A DNA stretch of 64,000 bases from Branchiostoma floridae (GCF_000003815.2 NC_049997.1:7536707-7600706); one strand, 5' to 3'. Shown: positions 25,301-34,123, counted from the first letter of the stretch. A program made the numbers and translations. Notes: a model not told the origin generated them from the letters alone.

Positions 25301-28300
25301 TGCCTACAAGTGTACCACCTCCTACCCCAACATCTCCATGTACTAAACCTCCCCTGCCATCAGATTCAGGCCACAGCGGGCGTATAGCGAGAGGCGAGTG
25401 TGGTCCGCGGAAACGTTGTCCCGCCCCGGCCGCCCCCAGCGAACCCCGTCCTCCCCAGTCCACCTGTTCGCCCCCCCAAGGCACGCCATGACATCCCAAC
25501 ATATAGCCCGGCTCCTCAGGGTTATCGCTGGCTTCCNNNNNNNNNNNNNNNNNNNNNNNNNNNNNNNNNNNNNNNNNNNNNNNNNNNNNNNNNNNNNNNN
25601 NNNNNNNNNNNNNNNNNNNNNNNNNNNNNNNNNNNNNNNNNNNNNNNNNNNNNNNNNNAGCATTATGAATCCTGTCTAAAGTATATAGTGATCACCTGTC
25701 TGCCAGATTTATTGGTTGCCTGAGTGGTCCTTGTGTAATCTCCAGGCAGATTTACCAGTGGCATAGTATGAGTATCAAAGCTGGCCAAAGGGAGTCATCA
25801 GCCATCGGGAGCCAAACTCACTCCTAGACTGGCTTTACTCCTCTGACAGCTTTTGATACTATCTTATGCTACCGTAAGATCAGTTTTGACTGAACTGCCT
25901 TTTTTTTTTGCTTTGGAAGCTACCCTGGTTGACACCGTTCCCCAACCCAAAGTTGACATAACTGCACACAGCCTTCCTTGACTCTGCACTTTCACCTACC
26001 TTTGTCATTCTCATCTTCTGCTTTGTCCCTGTCACGTCTTCATTACACTTACTGTTGCATAAGACTTGTAAGAATGTACACAAGTTACCAAGTGTTGTAC
26101 ACACGAGTGTTTGAGAAAGTCCAATTAAGGTTTTGATCCCTCATGAGTCACTCGCACACCCTTCCTACAATTTTATGCATTGTGAATGTGCAATGTTTTG
26201 AGTACCCAGATCTGCACAATGTGGACCACTTTGGGTGGAGTTTTTTTTTTTTTTTCCAGCAGTGTGCGTCACGTACATGTTGTATCTCACATCTTGATTA
26301 TGGTATACAATTTATGGTTGGATCAAAAGTATGTTTTATTTATCAACATTAGATACAGACTAATCATGGAGCCTTCAGTTCTAATTTGACAGACACTATA
26401 AATTATGTATAAATGTTGCAATTTCAGAAAGACCAACAAGTTCTGGTAGATCCTATTTTTCTGAATTATATACTTTCTTCTTAAGAAAGCATTGATAACT
26501 GAAAACTGTAAAGATATTGGTTTCTTTGTGTAACTTTTATGTATTTAGAGCTTCACTTTAGCTCATATCATATCATCCATTGTTTTGGGGGGTAAGCGCA
26601 GCAACTACATGTATAGTTTCTGGTTAAATGTTTTGTGAAAGTCACATGTTATCTAGACTTGTGTTTGTTGCAGGGACTACCCTGAAGTTAAGATACTATT
26701 AGAGACAATTTTTCTGAGTTGTGTACTTTCTTCTTAATGAAGCATGAGCCAAAAACCCAAAAGTTTTTAGAGCAAATTTCATGTATTTTCATCATTTTGT
26801 AGCTCCATCCGTAATTACCATCTTATACATTGTTGGGGGGATAAACACAGCAACTATCCATGTAGTTAACTGCTTAAATGTTCTGAAAAGTTAATGTGTC
26901 GGTTGCCTATGTTCACTGCAGGGGCTACCCTGATGATGTGAAGTTTAGGGTGCTGGTCAGACACGACTTTGTGGCGCGGAACGAGCGAGAGCTGACCGTG
27001 GTCGCCCAGGAGATACTGGACGTCCTGGACGACAGCCGTACATGGTGGAACGTCAGGAACATCTCCGGACAGGTGAGAAGTGGACAGAGGTCTCCTGTAT
27101 TGTTTTCTAAAGTGTTGCATTAACTGTAGGTTCTGTTTTGTACAATGTAGTGTAAAGCTACAATGAGTAATAGAGTAATATCTGTGGAATGGCGCACATT
27201 AAACATGTGTTAATGTTAATGCTGGCGTCTACGTATTGCAAGATAATTTAGAAATTTGTAACTTCTTCAAAAGATACCTTTAAGGTACTAGAAATGGTAA
27301 CATTCTCTTCTAAATCACACAGAGTTTACTTTGTGTGAATTAAAGAAGTTGAAGCAAATTTAAGGTTGTTTTAATTTGTACAATCATTTCTTTTTAATTT
27401 GAACAGTAACCATTTCCCCTTGTTCATGTCATAGAACAACATACCTTAAAATGAGACATCACACTATCATTTTATGATGGTGAACTAAATAAGTACTGGA
27501 TTGGCTGCAAAACCACATTTTTTCCAAGTTACTGTATCTCCTCCTGGACTATTACTTTGCATTCATGAAAATTGATGCTGAAGATTCCCTGGTTTCTCCC
27601 TGTGTAGTCTGGTTTTGTGCCATCTACCATCCTGGACACCCAGCTCCCCTCCCCAGCTCAGGAGCGCGCTCCCAACGGTTCCTCCAGGCACAGCATGCCT
27701 CCTGCAGAACCTGTGTACCACCACCACATACAGGTCAGTGTAGTATAGCATGGTATATAGTTATAGAGGCAGATATACAATGTGTCAAATTTCATTGTGT
27801 GGGTTGCTGGGTGATGCTTAAGCTGCTGTATATTCAATGTAATGTTTTCCAAATAAATGACTGTCAAAGAAGGGATTCCTAAAGATTAGTAAAAAGTAAT
27901 ATAGTTGTAAACCTCCTCCGCCCGTGTTTTGTTTTGGTTTGATGGTTGATATTGATGTAACTACGATAAAGGAGATATCAGTATTTCAATCATTATAATT
28001 GTGTATTGCGATAATCATAATGATTATCAGCGAAAGAGCGTAGACAATCTTGACAATAGAAAAAGCCAAATTGAGCATACAAATGTAGATACAGGTTAAC
28101 ATGATACATTTTGGAAATGTTGGTACATGTAGGAGGAATTGAGCTCCTGGTTAGTAGTAGATGTGTAGTAGTAGACATGAAAAACTTTCAGATAATGTTT
28201 ATAGTACCCAGTCACACTCAAATAGAAACTCCCATACAAAATAAATGAAGGTACATGTGCATCAATGTGCAATGCAGTCACACATGTCAGACACTATAAC

Positions 28301-31300
28301 GATCCCCTCTGTGGTGTGGTGTTAGCTGCATTACTTTTGGTGTTTTTGGTTGGGGTTTTGATGATTTGCACATTTGTGGGTTATTCTATTTCACTGATGG
28401 TTTTTATATGAACATATTAATGTGTGGTGAAATGCATGTTTGTGGTCAACAAGGTTTATTTGACTTTGTTGCTCATTTTCTTTAAGGTGTAAGGTTTAGT
28501 GGGGCACCAGTTCATGTGTCTCTTCATATCTCCTCTATGGACTAGAAATTGAAGCTTTTTTGTTCAAAGTTTGAGGAGGTATTTTTGAAAATAATGTTGA
28601 TTATTTTTTTGCATTGGCCTTCTTTCAAATTTTGACATTTTTACTTAATATCAATTCTGCAATTTTTTATTTTTTTTTGCTGTACAAGTAAATGGTATCT
28701 TTCAAAAATGCCACTTATCCCCAATACTGCTTTGGAAACCAAAGACTCCATTTTGAAAGTAAAACTGTCCAATTTACTGAATTTTCCAGTAAATCTTTTT
28801 TTAATCAACTTGCACCGTATGATGGACAGAATTTCAGCTTGAACAGTCCAAAGAGGAAGACACATAAACATAACTAAGGAAGCCCTAACCTCAACCTTAC
28901 ACAATGGCTTCATTACTTTCATTAATTGGTTTTTGTGTTTTTCCTTTTCTTTCCTGCACATTTCACACCTCTGACACCAGAAGAGGCCGTCCGAATCGGC
29001 TATCTATGCCTCACACATCCCCCCCTCGCAGGCCCCCCCTCCACCGGCCCCCGTACCCCCTCCACCCCCTCCCTCACAGCCCATGCCCCAGCCTTTCAGA
29101 AATTCCAAGAAAAAGGAGTCTCCTAGGGTGAGTATTGATAAGGTGATGGTTATCTAACCGTGCTTCTACACTTCCACAACAGACATGCTTTACTAGATTT
29201 ATGTCGATTATGTAGATCATGCTTTAGAAGAGCTAGTTCATGTAGCATAGGAGTTTGCTTGTGATATGCTTGTAGAGCATTCCAGTCAACCAATGAGTAG
29301 AAAACATTCTAAATTTGTAATAGTTTTTAAATGTATGTGACTCAATGACAGCTAGTGATGATTCATGTACTAAAGGGTAGTGAAATGTCTTCTATGAAAG
29401 ACGTACAGAAAAGGCTGAATTGTGATAATTCATTTTCGTTGCTGCCATCTTGATGGTAGACAGTATCTTCCCTGTGATTCTAATTGTTAACCTTACAGCT
29501 CACGTTCCCTTCCCCATGTGTGTTCCCACCCCAGAGCCCCCCTCCCGAGGAGAACCGGGCCCGGAAGCCGTCCCCCGAGGAGCGCCAGGCAGACGACCTT
29601 CAGGAGGAGCTGAAGACTCGCATGACGATGGGGAAACATCGCAAGTTTGCACCCAGGCCCAGGGGTGAGCATTACGTCATAGTACTCTTCATCATCTCAT
29701 TTATCCCTTAGTTTAGTATGTGGCTACAGTCTATGGCTGAGAAACATACAGTGGTGTTTGCTAGCCTGATTGAATCTCGTTTATAGCAGCCCGCCCAACA
29801 TTGGCCGGCCCCCTAGGGGCCAGTTACAGCCCTGAACAGCAGAGTTTGTGTTACACAGACTAGGTGTTTGCATGGTAGAAACAAAACAGAAGATATTTAT
29901 ATTATGTAATTGAACTGATTTTGATTTATGGCTTGAACAGATGAAAGTAGCTCATAACTTATGCAACTGTTTATTTTCTCTTTCAACAGCTCCCTCTATC
30001 AGCATTGACTATGACTCCACCCCAGAGGAAGTCACCAAGTGGCTCCACAGCAGGGGTTTCAGGTAATACAATGGCCAGAAAGTAATGTAGAACAATTGGT
30101 AATTGTTTTGACAGTATGATAGCCTTCCTGACTTCTTTATCAGCATTTGCTTCTTTAGATATTCTTTTGTTATCCAGTTTTGCTCCATGAACTTTATTTA
30201 GATGATTTATTTCTTAAGCTACTCAGTATGAATTGCTCAGCAGTTTGAGCATTACTAAAGCCGGACTCACACTGAAGGAAAACAGCTTGTTTGGGCACAC
30301 ATGCTCAAAAGGACATTGTTAGCCCATTGGTTGCACAGATGAAAATATTAGTACTTGTCAAAATGGGAAAAGTGGAATTGCAAACTGAAGTAGAGAACAG
30401 TTGAAAGGTTTAAACTTTGTCCCAACACAAAATAAGAAAAAAAACTCACCATAAATTTTCGGTGTATGGATTCTACCAACACAGATGAGCTTTCATTTGG
30501 ATATTTGAAGTGGAGAATGTTGCATTGTGTTTCCACAGTAAACTGACAGTGGAGAGCCTGGGTGTCCTGACGGGTGCGCAGCTCTTCACCCTGACGAAAG
30601 ACGAGCTGAAAACCGTTTTTGTACGAGAGGGCCAGAAAGTGTACAGCCAAATCACTGTCCAGAAGAGCCTACTGGACCAGCAGGGGGGCAACCAGAGTGA
30701 GCTACAGGTATCAGACTGGGATTTTGGACCATGACACCCCCGTAGAAGCAGTGGTAGATCCCTCCACTAGTGCTGTAACTGTATGGCTTAATCAATGAGA
30801 CTGCAAATTAAGTGAAATAATTTTCACCCCCCCCCCCTTTTCTTAATGGTACCTGCTGATCGAGATAATGCATAAAGTTGCTGAATCAGAATTGTAACTG
30901 CTTTATTGCTAATGGGTGAAGGATCGGCTGCAAATATATTGTAAAATGTAAAAGAGAAAAAAGATTTATCAGAAAGCATTCCTATAGATATACAGGCATA
31001 TCATGCTTTGTTTGAGGCAAATATTTTGAATTTTGATTCTGCTGTGGAAGCTTTGATCTAACAATGTAATCCTTGTGTGCTGCGTAATCTTGCAAGCCTC
31101 TAACATTTAATGATTTATATCTTGTCGTGTACACTTTTTGTTCTCCTTTTGGAATATTATGTTCAACTTGGTAAGTCAATGAATATTCCTGCATTATAAT
31201 CTGGTGTGTACTTCACTTATATAAGAATCAAGAACAGAAATTTACAAGCAAAAATTATATTATGATGATAGTATCCAGTGCTATGTTCGTTCTATATAAA

Positions 31301-34123
31301 GTATTTTGTAGTGTAAAGTTATTGATGACATTCCAAAATTTCTTGATTATTTGATGATATAGCATATGTTAGGTAATCTTGTATCTGGTGAATGTCTGTA
31401 GGTATACTGCTAAATATCTTTATTTTGGTGGGGCTTTATTTTAGCAAGTTTGGAATATACAGAAATTACAGAGCGTTGCAATTAACAGAACACATTATAA
31501 AGACCATCAAACAATTACCCGTTTGAATCGGCTTTGAAGAATCTTACAACGATCAGGAAAAAAATGCCAAATTTGATGAAAATAAACCCCATGCCAAATT
31601 AAAGAAGATCACAGTTATCTGTAGTTTGTAGTTGTAGATTAAGAATAGTAACCCAGTAGATGTAGGACACTTAAAGTCTAGAGAAGAAAAACAAAAAATG
31701 TGAAAGGTTCTTGCTTTCCTAATCGAGTGACCCCTTTGTAAGGTTGTGCAAATTTGGTCTCAAGCAAAATCTTATTATTTTCCAATTGCCAACTTAGTCT
31801 TTGTTCTATGCTGCATATGAAGTATGATTTCATCAAAACAATAGCTTTTAATACTGTAACAGGTTTTGCAAGAACCTTTGTTCAGATGAGTTAGTCAAGT
31901 TGATATTAATGATTGAAGCCTTTGTTAACCACCATTAACAGTCAGCTTTGACCAACAGCGACACTGAGACAAACTTCTGAGATGAAATAAACTCTATTTT
32001 CACAACTATTTGCTTCTGTTTTCATGATCTTACTTTGCCTTTCCTGTGTCCTTCTGTCTGATTTCAAAATTTTTTCTCCTGCTTTTTTGCACAATACCTC
32101 TCACCCTGCTGAGCAACAAGGTCTATATTTGACTACACCTCAATAGCAGGGAGATGGTTGTGTTATTGGTAATATTTTATTTTATTTTTTACCAATGGCA
32201 AGTTTACCCTAGTCTCCAAGCAGACCCTACGATGCCTTAGAAATAGTATCAAAGCTGGCAAAGGAGTAAAGCTGGCACCGGTGCCCGTTTGACTCCCTTG
32301 GCCGGCTATCTCCCTATGGCCAGCCATACTCCTTTGCCAGCTTTGATACTATCTCTCAGGCACCGTAGGGTCTGCTTGGAGACTAAGTTTACCTCCCCAA
32401 AAGAATGGTTTGTACATGCATAAACACTGTCAGTAAAAATGTTTTAACACAGGTACAGATACTGATCATTTGACACTAACTGCATGATCTTTCTGTTCTG
32501 TCTCTGTAGACTGCTTTGATTAAACATATAATATACACTTTAGAACTATAATTTAAGCATAAGTCTTGTATTTGTAAAAGTATATCTGGACTGTAAATTC
32601 TATGTTTTATTAAAGTGAACAAAGGACTTATTAACAATCTCGCATTAGCATCCAGCAGGTCACAAGTTTTATCTTAGGTCACAATTCAAGGGTTATTGCA
32701 AGTTGTTTTGGAAAGCTAGCTTCTCGATCAACTGTCTTAGTGCATTTCTTGCAAAGCATTCCATTGCACTTGTTCCAGTTCTCCATATAATATATTTCAT
32801 ATTTCATATAACCACCTGTTCACTCCATTCTGTTCTCTGTCAAGGCAAAAAGTTTATAACTAAACTCTTACAACATTCAACAATTCTCCACTTTCCATCT
32901 AACTTCTTGTTCCTGCAACATATTACATGTCCCTTGTCAATGGTGGTTAGCACTGGTTAACAACAAGTTAGCATTAACCTCATTAACCCACGAGGCCAAT
33001 GTGACATTTCAGGGTTTCCTGAAGCATCGGCGGGAGACGGTTGATATGTCCAGCGACCCCGCCTACCAACAGATGCTCGCTGACCCGCCTCCTGATTTTG
33101 AGCCCTCCCTCCCCACTAAGTCTTACAATTAATCTTCAAGCAGATTGTCAGCAAGGGCAGATGTACAGTTTTCTGGCAGCCCTTTTTTCCTGATGATAAT
33201 TTTTAATTCAACCCATGTAAACCTGAGACCTAAAAGAGGATGAATGTAGACTGAAGGTGGACTTACTTTGTCAGAGGGGGGTAACTCCAGGAGTATGTCC
33301 ACCCCATTTTGCCATGTTTGAGACCTGTTCCCTGAGTAAGTCCATTTTCAGACCATTGGACTTACATGTACTGTTGGTGAAAAGAGGACTATGGTCCATA
33401 GTAAATCGTTTGTAAGTCCAAGGTTTACAGCAACAGCTTGGAATCCAATTCCATTGTCAAAGAATGGTTTGAGCAGACAAAGCTGGAAAATGGTTTTCAA
33501 GCAGATTTTCAAAACACAATTTTACATTAAAATGCCGCAGTCTGAGACTTTTAACAGCATTCTGGCCCCAAATACATTGTACATCTGCCTTGAGATTAAC
33601 ATAGTATGAATGTCCACCCCTAAACAAGATAGCTTGCTAATCAGGTTGATAATATGAAAACTTAGATAACAAGGCTACTCAGTTGAAAAGGGCTGTTCGA
33701 AATGTTTTTGAATTGGAATTAAGGTTTACAAACAAAGTGCTTACTGCTATAAGGTAAATCTTCAGGAGTTAGATTTTCCTAACCAATGTACTAACCTACA
33801 TTAAAACCCTGTATAATCTCATGCCATCAACTAACCTTCCACTCACTGTTCAACTTACCGTTGTCTCCTTTACTAACTACTTATAACCTGTTTCTTTCAG
33901 CTAACTTTCCTTCGCTAGCAAAAGGCCCAGGTGCATGCTACGGCCAGGTAGCTATACAGTAGATACACCTTACTTCTATGTCACCCTGTCCATCTTCTTT
34001 CACCAGGAAATGTTAAAAAGGCGCAAGAATATTGCGGAAAGGGCTTCTGAGGACCAGCTATACGAGGACTACCGTCTCTCTAACCCACCGCCCGATTTCA
34101 GTCCCCACGCTCCGCCAAACTGA
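2248..34123 (+). CDS. EPS8: EPS8-family actin-regulatory adaptor (PTB, SH3, C-terminal effector region), about 24 coding exons
   Basis: EPS8 proteins bind receptor tail motifs, Abi1/Sos1 and actin, and cap or bundle actin filaments at the cell cortex. Coding exons as read: 2248-2333 (tentative), 7204-7283, 9525-9610, 10764-10954, 11702-11807, 12739-13052, 14399-14440, 15790-15977, 17069-17253, 18704-18834, 19866-20055, 20873-20916, 21454-21528, 22227-22298, 22950-23012, 23460-23513, 24134-24187, 24653-24670, 25364-gap, 26922-27072, 27608-27733, 28981-29127, 29535-29664, 29990-30062, 30539-30707, then either 33013-33132 or 34007-34123. All phases join except at the gap. Family words seen include [35 protein letters not shown] and YDSTPEEV. 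The product exceeds 1000 residues, longer than vertebrate EPS8 (about 820), because of the linker before SH3. The exact 5' start is uncertain. Confidence 0.96.
2334..7203 (+). other. Long first intron or 5' region, no exon seen
   Basis: AT-rich sequence holding the C-rich minisatellite at 4591-4870. No reading frame here has matching splice sites and a recognisable family. The acceptor for the next EPS8 exon is at 7202-7203. Confidence 0.6.
4591..4870. repeat. Minisatellite, four copies of a C-rich unit of 68-69 bp
   Basis: The word TTGCCCTGTTT recurs at 4591, 4660, 4728 and 4796, giving periods of 69, 68 and 68 bp. A degraded fifth copy starts near 4863. Each unit contains CACCCCCCTTCTTTTGG. 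It leaves overlapping open frames on both strands that are repeat artefacts. Confidence 0.95.
7204..13052 (+). CDS. EPS8: EPS8 N-terminus and PTB domain exons, with following proline-rich segment
   Basis: Exons 7204-7283 and 9525-9610 encode the Gly/Asn/Tyr-rich leader and the family block [14 protein letters not shown]. The PTB domain follows. Exon 10764-10954 carries [14 protein letters not shown] and the [11 protein letters not shown] core, 11702-11807 carries [19 protein letters not shown], and the start of 12739-13052 carries the closing helix ([14 protein letters not shown]). PTB domains bind NPxY-type peptides in receptor tails. The rest of 12739-13052 is rich in proline, serine and arginine, as at the same place in vertebrate EPS8, where Abi1-related contacts and regulation map. 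Exon 9525-9610 has a second good donor at 9590; the family alignment (YPIE|HLATY) favours 9611. Confidence 0.95.
9111..9510. repeat. 28-bp direct repeat flanking about 344 bp, just upstream of EPS8 exon 9525-9610
   Basis: The same 28 bp (AGCCTAGAGTAAAGC followed by TTATGATATCTAT) occurs at 9111-9138 and 9483-9510. The intervening DNA is GC-richer than the surrounding intron. The second copy ends 14 bp before the splice acceptor. The pattern fits a local duplication or an insertion with duplicated flanks; no transposon family is recognised. Confidence 0.8.
9681..9867. mobile_element. Foldback MITE, copy 1 (TACCCCCGTC ends, TAA target duplication)
   Basis: The two halves are near-perfect reverse complements, including arms reading GATCGGACGATGAGTCTGCG and its inverse. 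The ends are TACCCCCGTC and GACGGGGGTA, flanked on both sides by TAA. A 3-bp TWA target site is typical of PIF/Harbinger-type elements. A second copy lies at 14014-14203. It has no coding capacity. Confidence 0.85.
10573..10747. repeat. Possible retroposon-derived sequence with an (AAAT)n tail
   Basis: A compact GC-richer block with short hairpins (CCCCGAAAGGGG near 10602, GGTGTCCCTTGACACC near 10675) ends in AATAAATAAATAAA just upstream of the acceptor for EPS8 exon 10764-10954. The tail is what non-LTR retroposons leave. The family is not identified. Confidence 0.35.
10962..11066. repeat. Dispersed repeat, copy 1 of 2
   Basis: This block starts AGCCTGATTTAATCTCG and ends CAGAGTTTGTGTTACACAGA. 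It closely matches 29763-29865 (AGCCTGATTGAATCTCG start, same end). Both copies sit in EPS8 introns in the same orientation. No internal polymerase III boxes were recognised, so the class is unknown. Confidence 0.8.
11849..12108. mobile_element. Non-autonomous hAT-like element, copy 1
   Basis: Terminal inverted repeats are CAGGGTTCTAGCC and GGCTAGAACACTG. The 8-bp flanks TCTTAGAT and CCTTAGAT differ at one base. A CAGNG terminus plus an 8-bp target duplication is the hAT signature. Related copies lie at 12345-12711 and 16399-16760. Confidence 0.85.
12345..12711. mobile_element. Non-autonomous hAT-like element, copy 2
   Basis: Ends CAGAGTTCTAG and CTAGAACACTG, with 8-bp flanks GTTGGTAA and GTTAGTAA (one mismatch). 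Internal TGACGGA words match the other copies. It ends only 27 bp before EPS8 exon 12739-13052, so its edge borders the acceptor region of that exon. Confidence 0.85.
13962..14307. mobile_element. Foldback MITE of a second family, interrupted by a nested MITE
   Basis: Left arm TAATCTCCAGG with AGATAGTATCAAAG, right arm CTTTTGATACTATCTTAT with GCTTGGAGATTA. TA flanks on both sides fit a Tc1/mariner-like TA target. Related copies occur at 25736-25885 and 32210-32385. The element at 14014-14203 sits inside it, so this copy is the older one. Confidence 0.8.
14014..14203. mobile_element. Foldback MITE, copy 2 of the TACCCCC family, nested
   Basis: Same architecture as 9681-9867: TACCCCCCTCAC and GTGAGGGGGGTA ends, TAA on each side, internal arms with GAGTCTGCAAGCTC and the inverse. 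It is inserted within the other foldback element at 13962-14307. Confidence 0.85.
14399..14440 (+). CDS. EPS8: Small 42-nt EPS8 exon
   Basis: CCTTCCAG precedes 14399 and a strong GTAAGT donor follows 14440. Read in the phase left by the previous exon it encodes [13 protein letters not shown], with no stop. At 42 nt it preserves frame whether included or skipped, so it may be a cassette exon between the proline-rich segment and the helical region. It has no clear vertebrate equivalent; the splice sites and open frame are the only support. Confidence 0.7.
15790..20055 (+). CDS. EPS8: EPS8 central helical region exons
   Basis: Exons 15790-15977, 17069-17253, 18704-18834 and 19866-20055 encode the conserved block after the PTB domain. 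Recognisable pieces are [18 protein letters not shown], the basic tract [52 protein letters not shown] and [17 protein letters not shown]. These match the vertebrate EPS8 order closely. The last exon ends with an Ala/Glu/Arg-rich helix ([18 protein letters not shown]) whose DNA has been tandemly copied into the next intron. The phases are G|GT, none, AG|G and none, and all join. Confidence 0.96.
16399..16760. mobile_element. Non-autonomous hAT-like element, copy 3
   Basis: Perfect terminal inverted repeats CAGGGCTCTAGCC and GGCTAGAGCCCTG, with a perfect 8-bp target duplication GTCAGCAT at 16391-16398 and 16761-16768. Internal repeats of TTGACGGA occur as in the other two copies. Clean ends and duplication make it the youngest-looking of the three. 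Confidence 0.93.
17293..17580. mobile_element. Foldback element with 8-bp target duplication
   Basis: The left arm starts CATCCTCCTAC and contains CTGTCTGGATGTACCCTGCT; the right arm is its inverse and ends GTAGGAGGATG. Perfect 8-bp flanks TCTATATT lie at 17285-17292 and 17581-17588. The duplication length fits hAT or P-type elements, but the ends are not the usual hAT CAGNG. It is unrelated to the three copies above. Confidence 0.9.
18107..18450. repeat. Degenerate short tandem repeat (TTTCTGCATTTTGCTGTGCA type)
   Basis: About fifteen imperfect copies of a roughly 20-bp unit built from GTGCATTTCTGC and TTTTTGCTG. It creates open frames on both strands that are not genes. Confidence 0.85.
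18545..18583 (+). pseudogene. Partial copy of EPS8 exon 18704-18834
   Basis: These 39 bases are identical to the first 39 bases of exon 18704-18834, including the preceding TTTTAG acceptor. About 60 bp of upstream intron is also duplicated (TGTACACAACAACTGTAAGATG at 18501 against 18661). After CCCCTCCTG the copy runs into unrelated sequence with no matching donor, so it is a decoy acceptor with a broken exon. Confidence 0.9.
18858..19164. mobile_element. Inverted-repeat element with CAGGGTCGGACAAGT ends
   Basis: CAGGGTCGGACAAGT at 18858 and ACTTGTCCAACCCTG ending at 19164 are near inverse repeats. Further GGACAAGTG/CACTTG words are inside. The terminus is hAT-like (CAGNG), but I do not see a convincing 8-bp duplication. 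Confidence 0.7.
19972..20400. repeat. Four tandem copies of 84 bp of EPS8 exon sequence, separated by GTTT repeats
   Basis: The last 84 bp of exon 19866-20055 (19972-20055) recur at 20087-20170, 20190-20273 and 20317-20400. Spacers are 31, 19 and 43 bp of GTTT repeats plus TGGTATAAAC. Every copy keeps 28 open codons in the exon frame and the GAAGAG|GTTTGT donor, but none has an acceptor in front. The spacers are not multiples of three, so intron retention would shift frame. Confidence 0.95.
20873..25536 (+). CDS. EPS8: EPS8 linker: chain of small phase-2 exons rich in R, D, S, Y and H
   Basis: After 20873-20916, exons 21454-21528 (75 nt), 22227-22298 (72), 22950-23012 (63), 23460-23513 (54), 24134-24187 (54) and 24653-24670 (18) all start and end in phase 2. 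Each junction rebuilds an Arg codon (AG|A or AG|G). Peptides look like repeats of each other: [61 protein letters not shown]. The final exon from 25364 runs into the gap and reads [12 protein letters not shown] in phase, then Pro/Ser/Arg-rich sequence. This linker sits where vertebrate EPS8 has a shorter, unrelated stretch. Any subset of the symmetric exons can be skipped without changing frame. Confidence 0.85.
25118..25220. repeat. Small foldback repeat
   Basis: CCAGCCTTATTATAGCTCC on the left pairs with GGAAGCTATAATAAGGATGG on the right, with further imperfect pairing in the loop. No flanking duplication was identified. Confidence 0.65.
25537..25658. other. Assembly gap (122 N)
   Basis: The gap truncates the EPS8 exon starting at 25364 and hides its donor. 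It may also hide further linker exons before the SH3 exon. Confidence 0.99.
25736..25885. mobile_element. Degraded foldback MITE, TAATCTCCAGG family
   Basis: It starts TAATCTCCAGGCAGATTTACCAGTGG like the element at 13962 and contains GCTTTTGATACTATCTTATG near the right end. The right terminus is eroded. Confidence 0.7.
26440..26935. repeat. Degenerate tandem duplication of about 250 bp ending in the start of the SH3 exon
   Basis: 26440-26690 and 26695-26935 share the same order of motifs: a TACTTTCTTCTTAA block, a TTGTT(T)GGGGGG block followed by CAGCAACTA, and a CAG|GG-CTACCCTGA exon start (26674 and 26922). The first copy reads a few residues similar to the true exon and then diverges, with a stop soon after. 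It is a decayed duplicate of the acceptor side of the SH3 exon. Confidence 0.65.
26922..27733 (+). CDS. EPS8: EPS8 SH3 domain exons
   Basis: Exon 26922-27072 encodes most of an SH3 domain: [18 protein letters not shown], then [20 protein letters not shown]. Exon 27608-27733 completes it with SGFVPSTIL and continues into a Ser/Pro/His-rich tail. The ALYDY-equivalent motif is RHDFVARN, and the WW pair and the G-FVPS-I end are present. EPS8 SH3 domains bind PxxDY peptides such as those in Abi1, rather than classical PxxP. The exon starts in phase 2, so the exon hidden by the gap must supply two bases. Confidence 0.97.
28981..29664 (+). CDS. EPS8: EPS8 proline-rich segment after SH3
   Basis: Exon 28981-29127 encodes [19 protein letters not shown] then a run of prolines, ending SKKKESPR. 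Exon 29535-29664 encodes [18 protein letters not shown], then the conserved amphipathic helix [19 protein letters not shown]. The second exon corresponds to the start of the actin-capping region of EPS8, where an amphipathic helix binds the barbed end. Confidence 0.93.
29763..29865. repeat. Dispersed repeat, copy 2 of 2
   Basis: Matches 10962-11066 over its whole length with few differences, including the shared end CAGAGTTTGTGTTACACAGA. Confidence 0.8.
29990..30707 (+). CDS. EPS8: EPS8 C-terminal effector region exons
   Basis: Exon 29990-30062 encodes [19 protein letters not shown], and exon 30539-30707 encodes [24 protein letters not shown] and [12 protein letters not shown]. This compact helical (SAM-like) module is the most conserved part of the family and mediates actin bundling. 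The acceptor side of the second exon is partly made of a dispersed repeat also seen near 19570-19680. Confidence 0.96.
32210..32385. mobile_element. Foldback MITE, TAGTCTCCAAGCAG family
   Basis: The left arm TAGTCTCCAAGCAGACCCTA and the right arm TAGGGTCTGCTTGGAGACTA are perfect inverses; inner arms with AAAGCTGGCAAAGGAGTA also pair. This is the best-preserved copy of the family at 13962-14307 and 25736-25885. It lies in the intron before the alternative last exons. Confidence 0.92.
33013..33132 (+). CDS. EPS8: EPS8 alternative last exon 1
   Basis: ACATTTCAG precedes 33013. The exon continues in phase 0 from 30707, reads [20 protein letters not shown], then [10 protein letters not shown], and stops at TAA 33130-33132. 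It resembles the second candidate last exon at 34007 (basic LKxRR start, PPPDF near the end). No consensus AATAAA was noted nearby; ATTAAA variants occur near 33526 and 33800. Confidence 0.85.
   Translation, partial: GFLKHRRETVDMSSDPAYQQMLADPPPDFEPSLPTKSYN
34007..34123 (+). CDS. EPS8: EPS8 alternative last exon 2
   Basis: TTTCACCAG precedes 34007. It is also phase 0 and reads [18 protein letters not shown], then [13 protein letters not shown], ending with TGA 34121-34123. The EMLKRR start is closer to the vertebrate EPS8 end (EIMRRRQEKI) than exon 1 is. An AATAAA follows at 34354. The two exons are probably duplicates used alternatively. Confidence 0.87.
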   Translation, partial: EMLKRRKNIAERASEDQLYEDYRLSNPPPDFSPHAPPN

